From assembly GCF_003268675.1 (NCBI RefSeq), contig NZ_CP029378.1, forward strand, positions 496,001 to 560,000: a DNA stretch of 64,000 nt. Reading direction: 5' to 3'. This document shows positions 7,671 through 16,347 of this stretch, one piece after another (the stretch's first letter is position 1; each line of letters begins with the position of its first letter). The position numbers and the translations under genes are program-made. The DNA comes from Streptomyces bacillaris (GTDB taxonomy: Bacteria > Actinomycetota > Actinomycetes > Streptomycetales > Streptomycetaceae). A model generated the notes under the pieces. That model saw nothing but the letters and a program-made list of their open reading frames with translations, was not told the DNA's origin and did no database searches.

Positions 7671-8786
7671 TCACGGTGCCCCCGGAGCGGAGAGGGCGTG
7701 CTGGGCCAGCATCAGCCGGCACAGTTCGTTGCTGCCCTCGATGATCTCCATCAGCTTGGCGTCCCGGTACGCCCGGGCCACCGTGTGCCCGTCCCGGGAC
7801 CCGGCCGAGGCCAGTACCTGAACCGCCGTCGCCGCGCCCCGCGCGGCCTGGGTCGCGCTGACGTGTTTGGCCAGTACGGTCGCCACCACCTGGTCCGGGG
7901 AGCCTTCGTCCCAGCAGCGGCCGGCGTACTCGCAGACCCGCGTGGCCACCTGCTCGGCCGTGTAGAGGTCGGCGATGTGCCCGGCGACGAGCTGGTGTTC
8001 CGCGATCGGTCTGCCGAACTGCTCCCGTCCGGCGGCGTGCGCGGTGGCCGCCGCCAGACAGGCCCGCAGGATGCCCACGCACCCCCAGGCGACGGACATC
8101 CGCCCGTAGGCCAGCGCGGTCGTCACCAGGAGGGCGGTCGGCAGCCCGTGGCCGCCCAGGACGCTGTCGGCCGGCAGCCGCACCCCGTCGAGGTGGACGT
8201 CCGCGTGTCCGGCCGCGCGGCAGCCGAGCGGGTCGGTGATCCGCTCGATCCTGACCCCGGGCGTGCCGGTGGGCACGACGACAGCCACGGCACCGTCCTC
8301 GTGGCGGCCGACGACGACCACCAGGTCGGCGTAGTGGGCGGCGGTCACCCACTTCTTGTGTCCGTCGACGACAACCGTGTCACCGTCGCGGCGGACGGTC
8401 GTCGTCATCGCCGCGAGGTCGCTGCCCGCGCCGGGCTCGCTGAAGCCGACCGCCGCCAGCGCCCCACCGGTCAGCCGGGGCAGGAGGCCGGCCGACTGCT
8501 CGGCGGTGCCCAGGCGCTGGATGGTCCACGCCGCCATGCCCTGGGAGGTCATCACGCTCCGCAGCGAGCTGCACAGGCCACCCGCGTGCGCGGTGTACGC
8601 GCCGCTGTGCAGGCTGCTGAGCCCCCAGCCGCCGTACTGCTCCGGGACTTCGGCGCACAGCCGGCCCTCGGCTCCCAGGTCGCGGAGCAGCTCCGGCGGG
8701 ATGAGGCCGGTGCGGTCCCACTCCCCCGCCAGATCTCCGACCCGCAGGGTGAGGGAGGTCATGGCACCGCTCAGGTCCTCACCCAT
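7671..8786 (-). CDS. bafD: Acyl-CoA dehydrogenase-like oxidase of methoxymalonyl-ACP synthesis
   Basis: A 371-residue flavin-dependent acyl-CoA dehydrogenase family protein, homologous to FkbI. Visible hallmarks are VGFSEPGAGSDLAAM (FAD/substrate loop), WVTAAHYADLVVVVG and a C-terminal IIEGSNELCRLML motif containing the usual glutamate. In this pathway the enzyme oxidises the ACP-bound three-carbon unit towards hydroxymalonyl-ACP, acting with the 3-hydroxyacyl dehydrogenase. The ATG at 8786 overlaps the ACP gene by 8 bases, so translation is coupled; ATG at 8762 is an alternative start. Length is normal for the family. Confidence 0.9.
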   Translation of the reverse strand: MGEDLSGAMTSLTLRVGDLAGEWDRTGLIPPELLRDLGAEGRLCAEVPEQYGGWGLSSLHSGAYTAHAGGLCSSLRSVMTSQGMAAWTIQRLGTAEQSAGLLPRLTGGALAAVGFSEPGAGSDLAAMTTTVRRDGDTVVVDGHKKWVTAAHYADLVVVVGRHEDGAVAVVVPTGTPGVRIERITDPLGCRAAGHADVHLDGVRLPADSVLGGHGLPTALLVTTALAYGRMSVAWGCVGILRACLAAATAHAAGREQFGRPIAEHQLVAGHIADLYTAEQVATRVCEYAGRCWDEGSPDQVVATVLAKHVSATQAARGAATAVQVLASAGSRDGHTVARAYRDAKLMEIIEGSNELCRLMLAQHALSAPGAP

Positions 8787-9060
8787 GCCGGCCCCCGGCG
8801 GCGGGCACCCGGAGCCGGTCCACCAGCTCCGCCATCCGCCGTACGGTACGGAAGTTGTCCAGCCGCAGGTCCGCCCCGCGGATGGCGATGGCGTAGGTCT
8901 TCTCCAGGTGCACCACCACCTGCATGGCGAACAGGGACGACAGGCCGCCGACGTCGAACAGGTCGGTCTCGGCGTCCCAGGCGGTTCCGGTGCGTTCCTC
9001 CAGGAATTCCAGCAGTTCCTTCTCCAGGTCGTGGGTGTTGGGCGTGTTCGCTGCGGTCAT
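8779..9060 (-). CDS. bafC: Stand-alone acyl carrier protein for methoxymalonyl
   Basis: A 93-residue discrete ACP. The phosphopantetheine attachment motif is GGLSSLFAMQ rather than the usual GxDSL, as in other FkbJ-type carriers. The body (LEKELLEFLEERTG, then LEKTYAIAIRGADL) fits the four-helix ACP fold. It carries the glyceryl unit while this is oxidised and methylated, and presents methoxymalonyl to the AT of module 5. The ATG at 9060 has GAGGAG about 7 bases upstream. It lies between the hydroxyacyl dehydrogenase (22 bp gap) and the acyl-CoA dehydrogenase (8-base overlap). Confidence 0.92.
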   Translation of the reverse strand: MTAANTPNTHDLEKELLEFLEERTGTAWDAETDLFDVGGLSSLFAMQVVVHLEKTYAIAIRGADLRLDNFRTVRRMAELVDRLRVPAAGGRHG

Positions 9061-9082
9061 GGCCGTCTCCTCGTCGGGGTGA

Positions 9083-9973
9083 TCAGGTGTAGTCGTAGAA
9101 GCCGCGCCCGGACTTGCGGCCCAGCCGCCCCTCGCGGACCAGTCGGAGCAGCAGTCCGGTGGGACGGCAGCCGTCGTCGCCGGTGCGTTCGTGGAGCACG
9201 GTGAGGGAGTCGACGAGGTTGTCGATGCCGATCAGGTCGGCGGTGCGCAGCGGGCCGGTGGGGTGTCCCAGGCAGCCCTGCATCAGGGCGTCGACGTCCT
9301 CGGCGGTCGCCGTGCCCTCCTCCACGACCCGGGCCGCGTCGTTGATCATCGGGTGCAGGATGCGGCTGGTGACGAAGCCGGGTGCGTCCCGGACGACGAC
9401 GGCCCGCCGCCGTACCGCCGTGAGCAGGGCCGCCACGGCGGCCATCGCGGAGTCCCCTGTCCGGGGACCCCGGACCACCTCGGCGGTGGTGATCAGGTAG
9501 GGCGGGTTCATGAAGTGGGTGCCGACCAGTTCCTCCGGCCGTTCCAGGGCCCCGGCCAGTTCGTCGACGGGGATGGAGGAGGTGTTGGTGATCAGCAGGG
9601 TTCCGGGCCGGACCAGTCCGGAGACCTCGGACAGGACGGCGGCCTTGACGGCGGCGTTCTCGGTGACCGCCTCGATGACGGCGGTCGAGCTGCCGACGGC
9701 CTTGAGCGAGGTGCAGGTGGCCAGAGTGCCGGGGGCCGTCCCGGCGGGCAGGGCGCCCATCAGCTCGGCCAGCCGGAGTTCACCGTCGATCAGTTCCCCG
9801 GCCCGGTCGAGCCGTTCCCGGTCGATGTCGACCAGGTGGACCGGCAGGCCGTGTCCGAGGGCGAGGACGGTGATGCCGACGCCCATCACCCCGGCTCCCA
9901 GGACGGTGAGGGCGGGGCGCGGGGGCGGGTCGTCGTACGGGGCCGCGGTCAACGGGTTCTCCTTCGTCTTCAC
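9083..9973 (-). CDS. bafB: 3-hydroxyacyl-CoA dehydrogenase-like enzyme of methoxymalonyl-ACP synthesis
   Basis: A 296-residue NAD-dependent dehydrogenase homologous to FkbK and Asm13. The dinucleotide-binding motif is VLGAGVMGVG (about 24-33), followed by VEAVTEN-type (IEAVTENAAVK), TNTSSIPV and GTHFMNPPYL motifs of the 3-hydroxyacyl-CoA dehydrogenase family. It oxidises the 3-hydroxyl of glyceryl-ACP. GTG at 9973 overlaps the PKS stop as GTGA, implying coupling to the last PKS gene. A TTG at 9952 has a better ribosome-binding site (AAGGAG, 6-7 bases) and would shorten the protein by 7 residues; the choice is not settled by sequence alone. Confidence 0.9.
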   Translation of the reverse strand: MKTKENPLTAAPYDDPPPRPALTVLGAGVMGVGITVLALGHGLPVHLVDIDRERLDRAGELIDGELRLAELMGALPAGTAPGTLATCTSLKAVGSSTAVIEAVTENAAVKAAVLSEVSGLVRPGTLLITNTSSIPVDELAGALERPEELVGTHFMNPPYLITTAEVVRGPRTGDSAMAAVAALLTAVRRRAVVVRDAPGFVTSRILHPMINDAARVVEEGTATAEDVDALMQGCLGHPTGPLRTADLIGIDNLVDSLTVLHERTGDDGCRPTGLLLRLVREGRLGRKSGRGFYDYT

Positions 9974-12900
9974 AGGTCGTCGGGGGTGCGGAGGGTGGTG
10001 CCGAGCCAGTCGGCGACGGCGTCGCCGGTGGTCGCGACATGCTCTTCCATGATCGAGAAGTGGTCTCCGGGAACATCGAGGACGGTGTCGGCACCGGCCC
10101 AGGACGAGCGCCAGTCACCGGCTTCGGCGGACGGGCGGCCGAGCGGGGTGGAGGCGCGGACCAACAGCAGCGGGGCGCGGACCGCCGGTGGGGTCCAGTC
10201 GTCGAGCAGACGGAAGTAGCCGCCCATCGCGGTCAGCCGGGTCCCGTCCATCGGGGCCGCCCGGTCCTCGCGGGCGAACATGCCGCCCAGCAGGACGTCG
10301 TTGAACTGGGTGATGCCCTGGTTGTCGGAGAGGTAGGTGTCCAGCAGCACCACGGCCGCCGGGCCCTCGCCGCGCTGTTCCAGCGCGGCCGCCACTCCGT
10401 GGGCGAGCGTGCCGCCGGAGGAGGAGCCGGCCAGGACGAGCCTCCGTCCGGGCAGTTCCCGGAGCAGGGTCGTCGCCTGGAAGTCCAGCAGGGCCGCCAT
10501 GTCGGCGGGCAGTTCCTCCTCGGGGGTGAACCCGGGGGCGTCCAGGGCGGCGACGGCGTAGCGGTCCCGGAAGCGGGCGGCGAAGCGGGCGTACTGGTGG
10601 GCGCCGCCGAGGGCGACGACGGAGCCGAAGCAGACGAGCACGGGGGCGTCGGCGCGCTCGTTCAGGCGCAGCAGCCGGGGGCCGGTGCCGGTGGCCGCGA
10701 GGTCGCCGCCGCTGTGAAAGGCCGGGCGGAGGGCGGAGGCGTTCTTGAGCAGGGCGATGCCCTCGTCGATCCGGCCGAGCGCGCAGGCGCGGCGGAACAG
10801 CACGCTCACCGGGTCGTCGGTGTCGGATGCGGCGGTGCTGGATGCGGCGGCGCCGGTCACGGGTGCGGGTGCCGGTGCGGGCCGGGGGGTGTCTTCCGTA
10901 CGGGCCTCAGTGGCGAGGCGTGCCGCGAGTGCGGCGGGGGTGGCGCTGTCGAAGACGGCGGAGGGCCGTAACCGCAGTCCGGTGAGGGCGGCGAGCCGGT
11001 TGCGCAGCTCGACCGCGGTGAGCGAGTCGAATCCGACGGAGAGGAAGGGCGCGGTCGCGGACAGCGCCCCGGAGTCGGTGTGGCCGAGGACTTCGGCGGC
11101 CTGGGCGAGGACGAGTTCACGCAGGATCAGCTCGCGTTCCGGTGCGTCGGCGGCGGTGTCGAGCCGGTGTCGCAGCGCCGCTGCGGCACTCGGCGTCCCC
11201 TTCGCCCCGGTCGTGGCGGCCGGGCCGCGCCGGACCAGGGAGCGCAGCATCGGGTGCACCGGGCCGTCGCCGCGCGCGGTGAGGTCGAGGTGGGCCAGGA
11301 CGACGGGGCTCCCGTCCTCCGGCGGGGCGGCGTCGGCGCACACCGTGTCGAGCAGGGCCATGGCCTCCTCGTCGGAGAGGCCGCGGGCGCCGCGCCGGTC
11401 GATGCGCCGCCGGTCGGCGCCGCCGAGCTCCGCCGTCATTCCGCTGGCCCGCTCCCAGGGCCCCCAGGCCAGGGACAGGCCGGGGAGACCGAGCCTCCGG
11501 CGTTCCGCGACAAGGGCGTCGAGCGCGGCGTTGGCGGCCGCGTAGGAGGCCTGGCCGGGGCTGCCCAGCACACCCGCGGCGGAGGAGAAGACGACGAACG
11601 CCGAGAGGTCCGCCCCGCGCGTCAGCCGGTCGAGGTGGTGGGCGGCATCGAGCTTGGGCCGCAGGACGGCGGCCACCCGCTCCCCCGTCAGCCCGTCCAG
11701 CAGACCGTCGTCGAGCGCTCCGGCGGTGTGGACCACGGCGCACAGCGGATGGCGTTCGGGGATGGCCGCGAGCGCGGCGGCCAGTGCCTGACGATTCGTC
11801 ACATCACAACTCACGGAGGTCAGTTCGGCTCCCGCCTCGGCCAGCTCCGCCGTCAGCTCCGGCATCCCCGGGGCGTCGGCGCCGCGACGGCTCAGCACGA
11901 GGAGGTGGCGTACTCCGTGCGCGGCGACGAGATGGCGTGCCAGGACGGCGGCGAGAACACCGCCGCCGCTCAGCAGGACGGTTCCCTCGGGCGGGCCGAA
12001 CGCACCGGCCGACCGGGCCGTCTCCGTAGAGGCGGGGGCGGGGGCCGTGGTGGCCGGTGGCCGGACCAGCCGGGGCGCGTACAGGACACCGCCACGCAGG
12101 GCCGACTGGGGTTCGCCCGTGGCGAGGAGGTCGGCGAGCGCGCCGCCGAGGCCGTCCGGGTCCGGACCGTCGATGTCCAGGAGCACGAACCGGTCGGGGT
12201 GTTCGAGCTGAGCGGCGCTGACCATGCCCCGGACGGCCGCCGCGCCGGGGTCCGCCGGCCGTGCGCCGAGCGGGCCGGTCGCCCCCCGGGTGAGGACCAC
12301 CAGGGGCGTACGGGCGGTGCTGTCGTCGGCCAGGTGGGCCTGGAGGCGGTCCAGGACCCCGGACACGACCGTGTGCACCGCCTCGGGGTCCGCGTCCCGG
12401 GCGGGGGCGCCCCCCGGCTCACCGGCCGAGGTCCCGGTGCCGGTACTGGCGGACGGCGGGCAGACCAGCAGCATCGCGTCCGGTGTCGCGGACAGGGGTT
12501 CGGCGGGGAATCCGGCCGGCAGCAGCCGCTCGTCCCGAGGGCCGAGGAGGCCCCAGCGGGTGACCGGGCGGGGGCCGGGCCCGGCGGTGACCGGCGTCCA
12601 GCCGACGTGGAAGACCGAGCCGGAGGACGCCCGCAGCGCGGCGGTGGAGGCCGTGCGCAGGGTGAGTGCGCCGACCGTCGCCACCGTGCGCCCCGAGGGG
12701 TCGGTGATCCGCGCGGCGACGGTGTCGGGGCCGTCGGGGCGCAGCAGGACGCGCAGGACCGGCGCGTCGGAGGGCTCGATCGCGACGCGCTGCCAGGAGA
12801 ACGGCAGGGGGACGCCGTCGGCGGGCTCCTCGGCCCCGGCGCCTCCACGGAGACCGGCCGTCTGGAGGGCCGCGTCCAGGAGGGCCGGGTGCACGGCGAA

Positions 12901-15900
12901 CCCGTCCGCTCCGGTGCCGGGGAGGCCGTCGGGCAGGGCCACTTCGGCGTGGATCGCGTCCGGGGTGCGCCAGGCGGCGCGCAGGCCCCGGAACGCCGGG
13001 CCGTAGGCGACGCCCCGGGCTTCGAGGAGCCCGTACAGCCCGTCCACATCCAGCGGGACGGCGTCGGGCGGTGGCCATGCGCCGACCGGTTCGGCGGCCG
13101 TGCCGTTCCCGTCGGCCGAGGGCTCCTGCGGGCCGACCGTGCCGGTCGCGTGCCGGGTCCAGGGCGGGGCCCCGGCGCCGGGGGCGGCCTCGGGCCGGGA
13201 GTGGAACTCCACCGGGCGCCGCCCCGTGGGGTCCTCGGCCCCCACCCGTACGCGCAGGTGTACGGCGTGGTCGTCGGCGGCGTCGCCGGGCAGCAGCAGC
13301 GGGGCGGCGAGGGTCAGTTCCTCAACGAGAGCACAGCCGAGGCGGCGGCCCACGTGCGCGGCCAGCTCCACGAGGGCCGCGCCGGGCACGATCACGGTCC
13401 CGGCCACGGCGTGGTCCGCGAGCCAGGGGTGGGTGGCCGGGGAGATCCGGCCGGTGAAGAGGGTGCCCGCGTCGTCGGGCAGTTCGACCTCGGCGCCGAG
13501 CAGCGGGTGGTCCACGGCCGACTGTCCGGCGGCCACCGGGTCCCGGCCGGCCGGGAGGGCGTCGAGCCAGTAGCGACGTCGCTGGAAGGCGTAGGTGGGC
13601 AGGTCCACCCGCCGGGCGCCGGTTCCCTCGAACAGTTGCTCCCAGTCGACGCGCAGGCCCCGGACGTGCGCCTCGGCGAGGGCGGTCTGGAACCGGCGGA
13701 GCCCTCCGGCCCCGCGCCGCAGGGTGTCGAGCACCAGCGTCTCCGGGGCGCCCGCGGCGGCGGCCGTGTCCTCGATCCCGTACATCAGGGCGGGCTGGGG
13801 GCCGACTTCGACGAAGACGCGGTGCCCGGCCGCGAGGAGCGATCGGGTCGCCTGCTCGAACTCGACGGTCTGCCGGAGGTTGCGGTACCAGTACTCGGCG
13901 TCCAGGGCCTCCGTCTCCAGCAGGCCGCCGGTCACGCTCGAGTAGTACGGCACGGCGCCCGGGAGGGGGGTGATGCCGTCCAGGTCGGAGAGCAGGCGCT
14001 CACGGATCTGCGCCACATGCGAGGAGTGCGACGCGTAGTCGACCTCGATACGGCTCGCCCACACCCCTTCTTCGAGAAGTTCCTCCACCAGTGCCGTGAC
14101 CGGGTCCGCGTCGCCCGAAACCACCGTCGACGAGGGGCCGTTGACGGCGGCCACCGACAACCGGCCCGCCCATGGGGCGATGCGCTCCCGCACCACGTCC
14201 ACCGGCAACGGGACCGACGCCATGCCACCACGGCCCGCCAGCTCCCCCACCGCACGGGAACGCAGAGCCACCACGCGGGCCCCGTCGTCGAGGCTCAGAC
14301 CGCCCGCCACGCAGGCGGCCGCGATCTCGCCCTGGGAGTGGCCGACGACGGCGTCCGGAACGACGCCGAACGACCGCCACACCTCCGCCAACGACACCAT
14401 CACCGCCCACAGCACCGGCTGCACCACATCGACCCGCGCCAGCAGCCGCTCCGAGCCCAGCGCCTCCGTCAACGACCAGTCGACGTAAGGCCCCAGCGCC
14501 CGCTCACACTCCGCCATCCGTTCAGCGAAGACCTCCGACTCCCCAGCAACTCCGCGGCCATGCCCACCCACTGCGAGCCGTGGCCCGGGAACACGAGCAC
14601 CGACCGGCCCGGGAGCCGACCGCTGCCGGACACCAGGCCCGCCGCGCCCGCGCCCCGGGACAGGGCGGCGACACCGGCCAGCAGTTCGTCCCGGTCCGCC
14701 CCCACCACCACGGCACGCTCCGCGAACCGCGAACGCCCCACCGCCAGCGAATGGCCCACGTCCACGGCGCTCAGCCCCGGTTCCGCCACCACCCGCTCGT
14801 GCAGCGCCGCCGCCTGGGCGCGCAGTGCCTCCGGAGTGCGCGCCGACAGTATCCAGGGGACGGCGACGGGCCCCGGTCCCGGCGCGACGGTCGGGTCAAC
14901 CGGCTTGTCGGGAGCGGCCGTCGGGACTGTGGGGGCCTGTTCGAGGATGACGTGGGCGTTGGTCCCGCTGGCGCCGAAGGAGGACACCCCGGCCCGGCGC
15001 GGCCGTCCCGTCTCCGGCCAGGGGGCGGCCTCGGTGAGCAGGGAGACGGCTCCCTCGGTCCAGTCGACGCCGGGCGAGGGGCGGTCGATGTGCAGGGTGC
15101 GCGGCATCACTCCGTGCCGTAGCGCCAGCACCGACTTGATCACCCCGCCGACGCCCGCGGCGGCCTGGGTGTGGGAGAGGTTGGACTTCAGCGATCCCAG
15201 CCGCAGCGGGCGGTCGGCGGGCCGGTCCTGGCCGTACGTCGCCAGCAGCGCCTGCGCCTCGATGGGATCCCCCAGCACCGTGCCGGTGCCGTGCGCCTCC
15301 ACCATGTCCACCTCCGACGGGGCGAGTCCGGCACGGGTGAGCGCCTGGCCGATCACGCGCTGCTGCGCGGGCCCGTTCGGGGCGGTCAGCCCGTTGCTGG
15401 CACCGTCCTGGTTGACGGCCGAGCCCCGGATGACGGCCAGGACGGGATGGCCCGCGCGCCGGGCGTCCGAGAGGCGTTCCAGCAGGAGCAGGCCCAGGCC
15501 CTCCCCGAACCCGGCTCCATCCGCCGCGGAGGAGAAGGACTTGCTGCGCCCGTCGGGGGCCAGGCCGCGCTGGCGGCTGAATCCGACGTACAGGCCGGGG
15601 GTGGACATCACGGTCACCCCGCCGGCCAGGGCGAGGGAGGTGTCGCCGGAGCGCAGCCCCTGGCAGGCGAGGTGGACGGCGACCAGGGAGGACGAGCAGG
15701 CGGTGTCCAGGGTGACCGCCGGGCCTTCCAGACCCAGGGTGTAGGCGATCCGGCCCGAGGCGACGCTCGGGATGCTGCCGGTGCCGAGGAAGCCCTCCAC
15801 CTCGTCGGGCACGCGATCGAGCCGGGACGCGTACTCGCCGTAGATCACTCCGGTGTAGACGCCGGTACGGCTGCCGCGCAGGGTCGTCGGGTCGATGCCC

Positions 15901-16316
15901 GCGCGCTCCACCGCTTCCCAGGACGCTTCCAGCAGCAGCCGCTGCTGGGGGTCCATGGCCAGGGCCTCGCGCGGGGAGATACCGAAGAAGCCGGGGTCGA
16001 AGCCGGTGGCGTCGTGGAGGAAGCCGCCTTCCCGGACGTAGAACGTGCCGGGCGCGTCGGGGTCCGCGTCGAAGCCGCCCTCGACGTCCCAGCCCCGGTC
16101 GATGGGGAACGGCGAGACCGCGTCGCGTTCCTTGAGCAGCAGCTCCCACAAGTCTTCCGGGGTGCGCACACCCCCGGGGTAGCGGCAGCTCATCGCCACG
16201 ATGGCGACGGGCTCGGCGCGGTCGTCGCGGAGCCGTCGGTTCTCCTCCCGCAGGCGCTGGTTGTCCAGCAGCGAGGCGCGCAGGGCGGCGACCACCTGAT
16301 CCGTGTCGGCGGGCAT
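9970..16316 (-). CDS. bafAV: Modular PKS, module 11 plus chain-terminating thioesterase (contains a frameshift)
   Basis: If one missing base is restored at about 14541 this encodes 2115 residues: N-terminal docking coiled coil (1-33), KS (34-460), AT (540-900), DH (935-1240), KR (1430-1680), ACP (Ser in GFDSL at about 1762) and TE (1880-2105). As given, the frame breaks inside the AT after GMAAELLG and resumes as ESEVFAERM. The start is ATG 16316, behind AAGGAG with 12 bases spacing; GTG 16355, overlapping the preceding gene, is an alternative. The TE has GSSSGG and a late [10 protein letters not shown], and should close the 16-membered lactone. The AT motif is YASHS (methylmalonyl), whereas bafilomycin needs methoxymalonyl here. 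The docking head differs from those of the other PKS genes. Confidence 0.9.
10895..16216 (-). other. PKS module 11: KS-AT-DH-KR-ACP
   Basis: The KS has DTACSSS and EAHGTGT, but KSNLSHTQ where the others have N(I/L)GH. The AT has FPGHGSQ, GHSQGE and YASHS (methylmalonyl type). The DH has [10 protein letters not shown] and [10 protein letters not shown]. The KR has LDD (B-type) and intact Ser/Tyr/Asn, but a shortened nucleotide loop (SGGGVLA). It should add C1-C2 and, if the KR works, form the C2=C3 double bond. The AT predicts a 2-methyl group. Confidence 0.85.
14095..14600 (-). repeat. Shared AT sequence block, copy in module 11
   Basis: This segment encodes [18 protein letters not shown] to [17 protein letters not shown] and is almost the same as the segments in modules 4, 8 and 10. 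The match extends to synonymous positions. It contains the frameshift. Confidence 0.85.
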
Positions 16317-16347
16317 GGGGTTCGGCTTCTCCTTCTGCGGCTGTCGG

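Noticed and set aside
14500..14580. Programmed frameshift or two separate PKS genes at the AV break
   Set aside because: There is no slippery heptamer, and the break falls in the middle of an AT domain. Paralogues differ by exactly one base in a C run, so an indel or sequencing error is simpler.
11080..15744. Very long open frames on the plus strand opposite the PKS genes (also about 20605-25455, 26903-31381, 32456-38956, 42192-46682, 50553-53876, 55245-59915)
   Set aside because: They are antisense shadows of high-GC PKS coding sequence. Their translations are Gly/Arg/Val-rich, lack domain motifs, and repeat once per module because the real genes do.
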